Positions 34,803-42,489 of a DNA stretch of 64,000 nt are shown here, piece after piece (positions within the stretch are counted from its first letter, which is position 1; each line of letters starts with the position of its first letter). The notes beneath the pieces were generated by a model. It was not told where the DNA came from and did no database searches. It worked only from the letters and a program-made list of their open reading frames with translations. The translations under genes were made by a program, and so were the position numbers. The DNA lies in the NCBI RefSeq assembly GCF_008274585.1, contig NZ_VTRT01000005.1, positions 186,001 to 250,000 on the forward strand, in the 5' to 3' direction. Source of the stretch: Pedobacter sp. BS3 (GTDB lineage Bacteria > Bacteroidota > Bacteroidia > Sphingobacteriales > Sphingobacteriaceae).

Positions 34803-35933
34803 CTACAACCGTTGCGCCAATTGTCTTACCATTTTATTTTTCCATTCATAAAAATCGCCGGCAATAATCTGGCTACGGGCTTCGGTAACCAGCCACAGGT
34901 AAAAGTGCAGGTTGTGAAGCGTTGCAATCTGCGCCCCCAGAATTTCTTTAGCGTGTACCAGGTGACGTAAATATGCCTTACTATATTCGCGGTCAGCAAA
35001 CAAATCGCTGTCTTTCTCTATGGGCGAAAAATCATTTTTCCATTTTTCGTTGCGGATATTGATAATGCCATTTTTGGTAAACAACATGCCGTTCCGGGCA
35101 TTCCGGGTGGGCATTACACAATCGAACATATCAATACCCAAGGCGATATTTTCGAGAATGTTTACCGGTGTGCCTACACCCATCAGATAACGCGGTTTAT
35201 TTTCGGGTAGTATCGAGCAAACTACTTCGGTCATGGCATACATTTCTTCGGCAGGTTCGCCGACAGACAGGCCGCCAATTGCATTTCCATCACGTTCAAA
35301 CGAGGCAATGGTCTCGGCAGACTTTATTCGCAGGTCTTTGTAAACCGAACCTTGTACAATAGGGAAGAGGCTTTGCTCATAACCATATTTCGGTGCCGTG
35401 GTATCAAAGCGTTCGCAACAGCGTTTTAACCAACGGTGCGTCATATCAACTGAGCGGCGGGCGTATTGATAATCGCAGGGGTAAGGTGTACATTCATCAA
35501 AAGCCATAATGATATCGGCTCCAATAGTGCGCTGAATATCCATGGCGTTTTCGGGCGTGAATAAGTGCTTTGAGCCGTCAATATGTGAGCGAAATGTGAC
35601 ACCTTCTTCGCGAATTTTGCGTACCTCGGTTAATGAATACACCTGGTAGCCGCCGCTATCGGTAAGAATAGGTTTATTCCAGCCATTAAAACGGTGTAAT
35701 CCACCGGCCTGTTCCAAAACATCCAGCCCGGGCCTGAGATACAAGTGATAGGTATTACCCAGGATAATCTGCGCCTTGATATCATCCCTTAATTCACGCT
35801 GATGAACCGCTTTGACTGACCCGGCTGTGCCTACAGGCATAAAAATAGGGGTATTAATGGTGCCATGCCCGGTAATGATTTCGCCGGCACGGGCTTTACT
35901 GAATTTATCTGTGGCCTGTAGTGTAAACTTCAT
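34803..35933 (-). CDS. tgt: tRNA-guanine(34) transglycosylase (queuosine pathway)
   Basis: 376 residues. Exchanges guanine 34 for preQ1 in GUN anticodons. Visible: GTVKAVHQREL, the substrate-pocket ILTDSGGYQVYSL, AFDECTPYPC and GVGTPVNILENIALGIDMFDCVMPTRNARNG, the catalytic region. Odd: at the usual zinc site (CxCxxC ... H) the sequence reads IEKDSDLFADREYSKAYLRH, so the three zinc cysteines are missing, while the helix and LHNLHFYL are kept. I recall that Bacteroidota enzymes often lack them, which would mean a zinc-free fold. Confidence 0.93.
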   Translation of the reverse strand: MKFTLQATDKFSKARAGEIITGHGTINTPIFMPVGTAGSVKAVHQRELRDDIKAQIILGNTYHLYLRPGLDVLEQAGGLHRFNGWNKPILTDSGGYQVYSLTEVRKIREEGVTFRSHIDGSKHLFTPENAMDIQRTIGADIIMAFDECTPYPCDYQYARRSVDMTHRWLKRCCERFDTTAPKYGYEQSLFPIVQGSVYKDLRIKSAETIASFERDGNAIGGLSVGEPAEEMYAMTEVVCSILPENKPRYLMGVGTPVNILENIALGIDMFDCVMPTRNARNGMLFTKNGIINIRNEKWKNDFSPIEKDSDLFADREYSKAYLRHLVHAKEILGAQIATLHNLHFYLWLVTEARSQIIAGDFYEWKNKMVRQLAQRL

Positions 35934-36065
35934 GTATAAACGCTAACCGCGATAGCGGCCTGCAAAAATATGAAAAATATGGGCGGCGGGCATGTTTATA
36001 TTTTTTCAACATCGCTGAATGTTTCGTTAAAAATCAGAAATTTGCCGTCTTAATCTCACAACGCT

Positions 36066-37184
36066 TTGACAGAGTATAGCTATATTGTTGTTTTCATTTT
36101 ATTCCAGCTTTGTTTCCTGATTCAATTGTATTTTATTGTGGTTGTGCAGTCAAAACTGGCGGCGTACAAACCGGCGGAGCAAGCGGTTACGGTGTTTAAT
36201 CCCGTGTCGGTTATTATCTGTGCCCGTAACGAGGAGCATAACCTGCAACGCTATTTGCCGTCGGTATTGGAACAAAATTATCCTGATTTTGAAGTTATTG
36301 TAGTAAATGATTGTTCGTCAGATAGTTCTGATGAGACTCTTCGCAAGTTATCACAATGCTATCCGCATCTTAAAACCGTCACTATCACGGAGCATGCCCG
36401 GTTTAAGCATGGTAAAAAATTCGCGGTTACACTGGGCATTAAAGCCGCTAAAAACGAGATACTATTGTTTACTGATGCCGATTGCGAACCCGTATCGCCC
36501 AACTGGATTGCCAAAATGCAGCGCAATTTTAGAGACAACACGGAAATTGTGCTCGGCTATTCGCCATATCGTAGAGCCAAGGGCTTACTAAATGCCATCA
36601 TCCGTTACGAGACATTTATTACGGCACTAAACTATTTATCATTTGCCCTGTCCGGAAACCCGTACATGGGAGTTGGGCGGAATATGGCTTACCGCAAATC
36701 CTTATTTTTCAGAAATAAAGGCTTTGCTGCACACATGCATATCCCTTCGGGCGATGATGATTTGTTTGTCAATCAGAATGCCAATGCCGGCAATACCGCG
36801 GTTGAAACCGAAGAAGAAGCCTTTGTTTACAGCGATGCCAAGACATTATATTCGGCTTACTTTAAACAAAAAATCAGACACCAGGGAGCTGGCAAAGCCT
36901 ATCGTACCGAACATAAACGCATTTTGACACTCCAGGTATTATCAGCAGTATTTTTCTATATATTCCTGGTCATTTTAATTATTTTAAGAGCTCAATGGTG
37001 GGTTCTGCTGGGCATATTCCTCATCCGGTTTATCAGCCAGCTTGTTATTTACGGGAAGGCGCTGAAACAGCTGCATTATAAAGATTTAGTTTATGGATTG
37101 TTGTTTTTAGACATCATTTACTATTTTTATGTCCTTACTCTCGGTATTGTTTCGGTATTTAAGAAGAAAGTTCAATGGAAGTAA
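36066..37184 (+). CDS. Glycosyltransferase family 2, membrane-associated
   Basis: 372 residues. One N-terminal membrane helix, GT-A domain about 50-270 with VSVIICARNEEHNLQRYLPS, FEVIVVNDCSSDSSDE, LFTDADCEPVSPNW (DxD-type) and SGDDDLFVNQNANAG, and two C-terminal helices. No ATG fits; a TTG at 36066 is the only good start. Its last 10 bp overlap the sigma gene, so the genes are translationally linked. Probably makes a surface or membrane glycan; acceptor unknown. Confidence 0.88.
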   Translation: MTEYSYIVVFILFQLCFLIQLYFIVVVQSKLAAYKPAEQAVTVFNPVSVIICARNEEHNLQRYLPSVLEQNYPDFEVIVVNDCSSDSSDETLRKLSQCYPHLKTVTITEHARFKHGKKFAVTLGIKAAKNEILLFTDADCEPVSPNWIAKMQRNFRDNTEIVLGYSPYRRAKGLLNAIIRYETFITALNYLSFALSGNPYMGVGRNMAYRKSLFFRNKGFAAHMHIPSGDDDLFVNQNANAGNTAVETEEEAFVYSDAKTLYSAYFKQKIRHQGAGKAYRTEHKRILTLQVLSAVFFYIFLVILIILRAQWWVLLGIFLIRFISQLVIYGKALKQLHYKDLVYGLLFLDIIYYFYVLTLGIVSVFKKKVQWK

Positions 37185-37786
37185 ACCCCGGTTTTTCGTC
37201 TAACGCGAAAAATGATTTTAATTTGGTACAAAAGGCCCGGGAAGGAGACCAGAAAGCGTATGCAGAGCTTATGCAGCGCTACAAAGACGCTATTTATTTT
37301 ATGGCGCTTAAAATGGTTAACAATCGCGATGATGCTATGGACCTTACCGTTGAAACGTTTGGCAAAGCCTTTGAAAATATTGATAAATATAAACCTGATT
37401 TTGCATTCAGCACCTGGCTCTTTAAAGTAGCTACCAATAATTGTATCGATTTTTTACGGAAGAAAAAGCTTCATCTGGTATCGATTGATGCACAAACCGA
37501 TGACTCTGATTTTGTTCCGGTACAAATTAAAACCAATGACCTGAATCCGGAAGAACATTCTATCCGGAAGCAGCAGGCTGAGCAGTTAAAGCTGATTATT
37601 GATAAATTGCCTACCCGTTACCGGCTGCTTATTACATTGCGTTATTACGATGAATTATCGTATGAGGCTATAGCAAAGGAATTAGATTTGCCTTTAGGGA
37701 CCGTCAAGGCGCAACTTTTCAGAGCCAGAGACCTGTTATTTAATATATTGAACCGTAAAAAGAAGAACCCGCGAAGTGACTTCTGA
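37175..37786 (+). CDS. ECF RNA polymerase sigma factor (RpoE-like)
   Basis: 203 residues. Region 2 about 20-90 (ELMQRYKDAIYFMALKMV, AFSTWLFKVATNNCIDFLRKKK) and region 4 about 135-190 (LPTRYRLLITLRYYDELSYEEIA-like helix, LPLGTVKAQLFRARDLL). No anti-sigma gene is next to it. It overlaps the glycosyltransferase by 10 bp and rsmG by 11 bp, so it sits in a translationally coupled operon of four genes. It is distinct from the SusC-linked sigma factor at 4247. Confidence 0.9.
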   Translation: MEVNPGFSSNAKNDFNLVQKAREGDQKAYAELMQRYKDAIYFMALKMVNNRDDAMDLTVETFGKAFENIDKYKPDFAFSTWLFKVATNNCIDFLRKKKLHLVSIDAQTDDSDFVPVQIKTNDLNPEEHSIRKQQAEQLKLIIDKLPTRYRLLITLRYYDELSYEAIAKELDLPLGTVKAQLFRARDLLFNILNRKKKNPRSDF

Positions 37787-38405
37787 ACTGATAGCTCATT
37801 ATTTTCCGCATCTCACAGAAACCCAAAAAGCACAGTTTGCACAACTGGATGAATTATACCGTTTCTGGAATGCCCGTATTAATGTCATATCCCGCAAAGA
37901 TATGGACAGCTTATACCTGCATCATATTCTGCACTCGCTGGCCATTGCAAAATTCGTATCGTTTTTTCCCGGTGAAAAAGTACTGGATGTAGGTACAGGC
38001 GGCGGTTTTCCCGGTATTCCGCTGGCCATTCTTTTCCCCGAAACCCGTTTTCATCTGGTAGATTCTATCGGGAAAAAAATTAAGGTAGTGCAGGAAGTAA
38101 TCTCTGGGGCCGGAATTAAAAATGTCGAAGCCTCCCATTCCCGGGCCGAACAGGTAAACGATAAATTCAACTTCATTGTATCGCGGGCGGTAACGCGACT
38201 TAACGATTTTTACCCCTGGATTCAGCATAAATTCAGCAAAGAATCTAAAAATGCTATTCCTAACGGGATATTATACCTGAAAGGGGGAGACTTGCAGGAA
38301 GAAATCGCCGAGAGTGGGCTGAAAGCACAGCTGATTCCACTTTCTGATTATTTTAGCGAAGATTTTTTTGATACCAAATATATTGTTTACATCCCCCGTT
38401 ACTGA
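37776..38405 (+). CDS. rsmG: 16S rRNA (guanine527-N7)-methyltransferase
   Basis: 209 residues, usual length. SAM-binding motif VLDVGTGGGFPGIPLAILFP (about 68-87), FHLVDSIGKKIKVVQEV, SRAEQ and SRAVTRL. Start is a GTG at 37776 inside the sigma gene. Its stop overlaps the next ATG by one base (TGATG). Housekeeping ribosome modification; loss gives low-level streptomycin resistance in other bacteria. Confidence 0.95.
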   Translation: MTSELIAHYFPHLTETQKAQFAQLDELYRFWNARINVISRKDMDSLYLHHILHSLAIAKFVSFFPGEKVLDVGTGGGFPGIPLAILFPETRFHLVDSIGKKIKVVQEVISGAGIKNVEASHSRAEQVNDKFNFIVSRAVTRLNDFYPWIQHKFSKESKNAIPNGILYLKGGDLQEEIAESGLKAQLIPLSDYFSEDFFDTKYIVYIPRY

Positions 38406-39496
38406 TGTCGTTGCTTCACCAAATAGCATTAACCGGTTTGCCGGGCTGTGGCGCTGTTACCGCAAGGCTGCTCGTGGAGCGATTTGGTAATGCCGAAGCG
38501 ATTTTTAATACGCCAAAGGCAGATTTGCTGGATGCCGGAATACGGAAACCACTGGCCGAGGCCATTGTGCAAAAAGAAGGTTTTTCCCGTGCCGAAGAAG
38601 AGGTAGCTTTTGTCGAGAAGAACGGTATCAAGACCCTTTTTTATGCTGATAAAGCATTTCCGCAGCGTTTGCGGATGTGTTATGATACGCCCGTTTTGCT
38701 TTATTACAAGGGCGATGTGGATTTTAATGCCAAGCACATTATAAGCGTAGTCGGAACCCGTAATGCCACGGCTTACGGTCGCGAAATCTGTGATAAGCTG
38801 ATTGAAGATTTACAGCGATTTAATGTTTTGATAATTAGTGGATTAGCGCATGGAATTGACAGCCTGGCACACCGGGCCTGCATCAAACATCATGTACAAA
38901 CGGCAGCGGTTTTAGGTCATGGGCTCGACCGCATTTACCCGGCAGTAAATCGTGATTTAGCTGTAAAAATGCTTGAAAATGGCGCATTGCTTACCGAATT
39001 TATGTCGGGTACAAATCCCGACAGGGAAAATTTCCCCAAGCGAAACCGGATTATTGCCGGTCTGGCCGATGCCACCATCGTGGTGGAAGCCGCTTTGAAA
39101 GGCGGAGCGTTGATTACCGCCGAATTGGCTAATTCGTACAATCGCGATGTATTCGCGTTTCCCGGCGATGTCTATCATGAATATTCTGCCGGGTGCAATT
39201 ACCTGATTAAAACCAACCGGGCTGCGCTCATTTCGGGGATAAAAGACCTGGAATATATTTTAGGTTGGACACTGCCGGAACAAAAACCTGAGCCGAAACC
39301 AGTACTGAATCTAAACCTGTCAGGCGACGAGCAAACCATTGTCGATTGTATCGAAGCCAGTGGGTTGATCGGTATTGATGATTTGGCGCTAAAAACCAAT
39401 ATCCCTCAAAACAAGCTGGCCATGCTTATCCTGGAACTTGAAATGCAGGAAATTATCATTGCCATGCCCGGTAAAATTTATCGCCTGGCGAACTGA
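38405..39496 (+). CDS. dprA: DNA-processing protein DprA
   Basis: 363 residues. N-terminal helix-hairpin-helix region (LTGLPGCGAVTARLLVERFG), central Rossmann domain (about 115-285) with VVGTRNATAYGREI, ISGLAHGIDSLAHRACIKH and RNRIIAGLADATIVVEAA, and a C-terminal winged helix (about 300-360, EASGLIGIDDLALKTNI). Loads RecA on incoming single-stranded DNA during transformation. Last gene of the overlapping operon; its stop overlaps no further gene and is followed by repeats. Confidence 0.95.
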   Translation: MSLLHQIALTGLPGCGAVTARLLVERFGNAEAIFNTPKADLLDAGIRKPLAEAIVQKEGFSRAEEEVAFVEKNGIKTLFYADKAFPQRLRMCYDTPVLLYYKGDVDFNAKHIISVVGTRNATAYGREICDKLIEDLQRFNVLIISGLAHGIDSLAHRACIKHHVQTAAVLGHGLDRIYPAVNRDLAVKMLENGALLTEFMSGTNPDRENFPKRNRIIAGLADATIVVEAALKGGALITAELANSYNRDVFAFPGDVYHEYSAGCNYLIKTNRAALISGIKDLEYILGWTLPEQKPEPKPVLNLNLSGDEQTIVDCIEASGLIGIDDLALKTNIPQNKLAMLILELEMQEIIIAMPGKIYRLAN

Positions 39497-39600
39497 CGGG
39501 AGATAGAAGCAGGAACAAAGAGACAAGAAACAAGACGATAGTATAGGTACTAACTCTCTCCCTTTATCCAAAAGACTCCTGTGGAGGAGAGGAGTGGCGC
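39497..39600. repeat. Composite dispersed repeat, copy near dprA
   Basis: AGATAGAAGCAGGAACAAAG then AGACAAGAAACAAGACGATAG (39501-39540) and a degenerate CTCTCTCC ... GGAGAGGAG stem (39554-39596). The reverse strand reads TCTTGTTTCTTGTCTC, as at 53182 and 56611. The 330 bp between dprA and the PIN remnant contain only this and the following repeat. Confidence 0.6.
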
Positions 39601-39700
39601 TGGTTCCTATGCTATTATTTCTTTAGAAAAGCAGGGTTCTGTAATTGTTGATACCGGTAGTCCGGCTGTACGCTCATACGCCTGCAAGGCCTTAGTCGCA

Positions 39701-39790
39701 GGCCGGTATCCGCTCCATCCGGTTTAAATGGCAGGGACAGTGCTGTAAACTGTCGGTACAACACAGACAGCGTTCAGAACGCTGTCTGTG
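39701..39790. repeat. Repeat with 13-bp perfect inverted repeat
   Basis: GGCCGGTATCCGCTCCATCC followed by GGTTTAAATGGCAGGGACAG (39701-39740) recurs at 41216-41265 with few changes. After it, CACAGACAGCGTT (39762-39774), spacer CAG, AACGCTGTCTGTG (39778-39790) is a perfect hairpin and may terminate transcripts from either side. Confidence 0.6.
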
Positions 39791-39826
39791 CGGTAATGAC
39801 CTATAAACCTAAGCCGGAGCTTAGCG

Positions 39827-40311
39827 CTACCGGGCGGGATAGCATAGTTTTACCGGAAGCAGGAACTTACTTCTTTGTTTTTTGTAAAGCCTACGCTTCA
39901 GTTGTGCAGTGGTTACGCAGATGTTATATCCTTTGGCTTTAAGGCCGAGGACAAGTTTTGTGTCTCCTATCCATATTTTGTGTTTTTTGTAGAAATGGAA
40001 TGCTACGAAGAAAACGTCATCAGGGTCAATATCTTTTACAATGTCTTCGGCTAATCTGATGTATTCATTGGGAATTGCTGATATTTCAATTATTTTAACT
40101 CCATTCAAAAGTTTTTTAAACATCGCTGAAACTTCTTTTGGCGTTTTGCCGATAGCGCTTGTAAGTCTTTCTGTATGTTCTTTAATTTCGTCGATAAGGT
40201 GACTCGGTGCAATAAACTGTATGGTGCGTCCTTCCAACAATACTTCTGCTACTGCGCCTTTGGGTGTGATTAACGCACTGTAAAAATATTACTGTCCGTT
40301 ATTACTATCAT
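39827..40311 (-). pseudogene. PIN-domain toxin, disrupted by a single-base frameshift
   Basis: ATG 40311 overlaps the antitoxin 3' end and reads MIVITDSNIF, where Asp in TDSN is the first PIN metal ligand, then TVR and stop. In the next frame the domain continues YSALITPKGAVAEVLLEGRT, APSHLIDEIKEH, DPDDVFFVAFHFYKKHKIWIGD and on to 39827. Adding one T to the T5 run at 40282-40286 would restore a 161-residue PIN protein. The downstream fragment alone lacks the first Asp. RNase toxin, presumably inactive. Confidence 0.8.
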
Positions 40312-40537
40312 CAGGATAGGGCATTCCGTGTTCGGCGTAAAGGCGCTTTGTTAAGTTGCGGTTGGTTTCTTGCGAAAGTTGTTTTATCAGCTTTTGTTTT
40401 TGATAATAGGTTAGTTTTTTAGGCGTTTTTTCCTTGTTTTCCTCTGAAACAGAAACTTCTAACCCTAATCTCCGGGCTTCGTTCAGCAAGGCATCAACAC
40501 CTTGTTTTGTGCCTTTTGTAATGGTTATTGTTGTCAT
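40289..40537 (-). CDS. Type II antitoxin (partner of the PIN remnant)
   Basis: 82 residues: MTTITITKGTKQGVDALLNE at the N terminus (ribbon-like), then a charged helical C terminus with LTYYQKQKLIKQLSQETNRN, ending MPYPDDSNNGQ. Its last 23 bp overlap the PIN start codon region in another frame, the usual antitoxin-first arrangement. Frame intact. The 40538-40690 stretch upstream should carry its promoter and has no gene. Confidence 0.7.
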   Translation of the reverse strand: MTTITITKGTKQGVDALLNEARRLGLEVSVSEENKEKTPKKLTYYQKQKLIKQLSQETNRNLTKRLYAEHGMPYPDDSNNGQ

Positions 40538-40691
40538 AATACGGCTGTTATTTTTTTTACACCCGATAAATCTGTGAACAGAAAATTTGTTCCTGTCTCG
40601 TAAATATACAATTTTTCTTTCAGGAAAATAAGAAATAGCAGTCTTTAAGAATTTCCTCGAAGTATAAATAAAGAGCCTTGATAATCCTTAG

Positions 40692-41208
40692 GTAAGCAGG
40701 TATCTATAAGGTTTTTAACGGCAAGGCCCCTCAATTTTACCTTGTAAAAAAAAGAAACCAACCAAAATTATTATGCGCTCACAAGTTCATTATGCAGCAG
40801 CATAATATCGCCTGTGTGAAGAGTGAGCATAGAAATGGTTTTGCCGTTGTTGTCAGAAAATTCCACTTCAAAATCTGTATCGCCAGGCCAAGCTTCGTGT
40901 CTTCACGGAGCTTTCTTTCCGGTTCGTGAAGACACGAACCGGGGCATTGGGTAAGCAGGTATCTATAAGGTTTTTAACGGCAAGGCCCCTCAATTTTACC
41001 TTTTAAAAAAAAGAAACCAACCAAAATTATTATGCGCTCACAAGCTCATTATGCAGCAGCATAATATCGCCTGTGTGAAGAGTGAGCATAGAAATAGTTT
41101 TACCATTGTTATCAGAAAACTCTACTTCAAAGTCTGTATCGCCAAGCCAAGCTTCGTGTCTTCACGGAGCTTTCTTTCCGGTTCGTGAAGACACGAACCG
41201 GGGCATTG
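40692..41208. repeat. Two tandem 259-bp units with truncated DUF4926 3' ends and a long hairpin
   Basis: Unit 1 is 40692-40950, unit 2 is 40951-41208. Each has, left to right, GTAAGCAGGTATCTATAAGG with a 45-bp tail, the minus-strand 3' end of a DUF4926 gene (stops at 40771 and 41030; homology breaks off after TCTGTATCGC near 40884 and 41143), and a 66-bp segment with a perfect 14-bp stem (TTCGTGTCTTCACG 40894-40907 with CGTGAAGACACGAA 40925-40938; the same at 41153 and 41184). Neither fragment has a start codon in frame. The intact gene is 41332-41550. Unit 1 is closer to the intact gene in the coding part, unit 2 diverges by several synonymous-looking changes. Confidence 0.85.
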
Positions 41209-41215
41209 GTCACAA

Positions 41216-41265
41216 GGCCGGTATCCGCTACCATTCGGTTTAAATGGCAGTGGCAGTGCTATAAT
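41216..41265. repeat. Second copy of the GGCCGGTATCCGCT repeat
   Basis: GGCCGGTATCCGCTACCATT then CGGTTTAAATGGCAGTGGCA matches 39701-39740. It directly follows the second tandem unit and ends before the tail of the intact DUF4926 gene. Confidence 0.6.
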
Positions 41266-41331
41266 TAGATTTTGTGGAGACTATGAGGTTTTTAAACGAT
41301 TTACCTTTAAAAAAGAAACCAACCAAAATTA

Positions 41332-41550
41332 TTATGCGCTCACAAGCTCATTATGCAGCAGCATAATATCGCCTGTGTTAAGAGTGAGCATAAAAATGGT
41401 TTTGCCGTTGTTGTCAGAAAATTCCACTTCAAAATCTGTATCGCTGTAGCGTTCTACTACAGTACCTATTTGCCCACGCAATAATTTTTCATTGGGCAAA
41501 TCTTTTAATAGGGCGACTATATCCAATATTTTTATTGTCTCGTCTTTCAT
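41332..41550 (-). CDS. DUF4926 domain protein
   Basis: 72 residues, intact. IKILDIVALLKDLPNEKLLR, GQIGTVVE, VEFSDNNGKT, and the ending LNTGDIMLLHNELVSA match DUF4926. It begins with an ATGA overlap of the upstream DUF6883 stop (41547-41550), so the two are translationally coupled. The pair recurs in other bacteria; a toxin-immunity or antitoxin role is possible but I do not know of proof. Two truncated copies of its 3' half lie downstream. Confidence 0.8.
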   Translation of the reverse strand: MKDETIKILDIVALLKDLPNEKLLRGQIGTVVERYSDTDFEVEFSDNNGKTIFMLTLNTGDIMLLHNELVSA

Positions 41551-41888
41551 TTTTTATCTGCATAACAGGTTAAGAATCGTGGTATTAAGCTATTGTTTTC
41601 AACAATCCGTGCTGTTATTATTTCGGCTTCTTTATCAAATATAGAAATTTTTAACGGTACAGTGTATATTACGCCAAAGCTGTTTTTTCGAATAGCTGTT
41701 ACTTCAAACTTACCCAATTGAGCGAATATTGCCATTTTTAAAAGTTCGCCATGTTCAATGGTAATGCCGAAAACCTGCCTAAATATTTTTGCTTTATGTT
41801 GCCCTCTTTCGTGGTAAGGGTTTAAACAATGATCATAAATTTTTTCATCAGGTATTTCGGCTAATTCGTAATTCGGTAATAAGCTCAT
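41547..41888 (-). CDS. DUF6883 domain protein
   Basis: 113 residues from ATG 41888 (MSLLPNYELAEIPDEKIYDH); a TTG two codons upstream is less likely. CLNPYHERGQHKAKIFRQVFG and the C-terminal ITARIVENNSLIPRFLTCY match DUF6883. Coupled by a 4-bp overlap to the DUF4926 gene. Often found next to DUF4926; function unproven. Part of the accessory island between dprA and sixA. Confidence 0.75.
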   Translation of the reverse strand: MSLLPNYELAEIPDEKIYDHCLNPYHERGQHKAKIFRQVFGITIEHGELLKMAIFAQLGKFEVTAIRKNSFGVIYTVPLKISIFDKEAEIITARIVENNSLIPRFLTCYADKK

Positions 41889-41911
41889 TCTCAAATTTAA
41901 AAACTATTCTG

Positions 41912-41975
41912 TTTAATAAGAGACTATGAGATTTTTAACGGCGAAGCCCTCAATTTTACCTTTTAAAAAACGACT
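41912..41975. repeat. Fourth copy of the 45-bp tail motif
   Basis: GAGACTATGAGATTTTTAAC then GGCGAAGCCCTCAATTTTAC, closely related to the tails at 40701, 40960 and, degraded, 41275. It marks the boundary between the island and sixA. Confidence 0.5.
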
Positions 41976-41986
41976 CAATCAGGCCT

Positions 41987-42481
41987 TTACCCATTACTCT
42001 TCGGAAAATCAAACCAAAGCAAGTCGCCCGTATTGCCGCTGATGTATTCCCATTCATCAAAAGGAAATTCAATGAGCGCCATGCTACATGTAGGCATATT
42101 GTATACCTGCTTGCCCGATAAATGGTAAACCAGGTTGGTTACCGCGGGGTTATGACCAAACAACGCGATAAAATCAAACCGGTTATCAAACGTGTTAATC
42201 AGGTTAAGCAAGATTGTGAATGAAGCCTCATAAATGGCCTTTTCCTGCTGAATTTCTTCCGGGTTGATACCCAAAATATCCGCAAAGTAGCGGGCGGTAC
42301 TAATGGCCCGTAGCGCCGGACTACTCACCAGGTGCTGCGGAATAATATGCTTTTTGAGTAACCGTTGAGCCATTTCGGGAGCGTTTTTCTCACCACGATG
42401 ATTGAGCGGACGGTCAAAGTCAGATAATTCCATGTTATCCCAGTCGGATTTAGCATGACGTATAATGAGAAGTTTTTTCAT
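41987..42481 (-). CDS. Histidine phosphatase (SixA-like)
   Basis: 164 residues. The phosphohistidine motif IIRHAKSDWDN at residues 6-16, Arg in RPLNHRG, SSPALRAISTA and the second catalytic His in FGHNPAVTN. SixA removes phosphate from phosphohistidine on signalling proteins; family function only. It precedes GT9 on the same strand with an 8-bp gap. Confidence 0.88.
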   Translation of the reverse strand: MKKLLIIRHAKSDWDNMELSDFDRPLNHRGEKNAPEMAQRLLKKHIIPQHLVSSPALRAISTARYFADILGINPEEIQQEKAIYEASFTILLNLINTFDNRFDFIALFGHNPAVTNLVYHLSGKQVYNMPTCSMALIEFPFDEWEYISGNTGDLLWFDFPKSNG

Positions 42482-42489
42482 AATCAGAG

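Noticed and set aside
40692-41208. CRISPR array
   Set aside because: Two long 259-bp tandem units with coding homology, not short repeats with unique spacers; no cas genes.
40701-41975. Integron attC sites
   Set aside because: The tail motif lacks a clean GTTRRRY/RYYYAAC pair and no integrase gene is present, so only a cassette-like pattern can be claimed.
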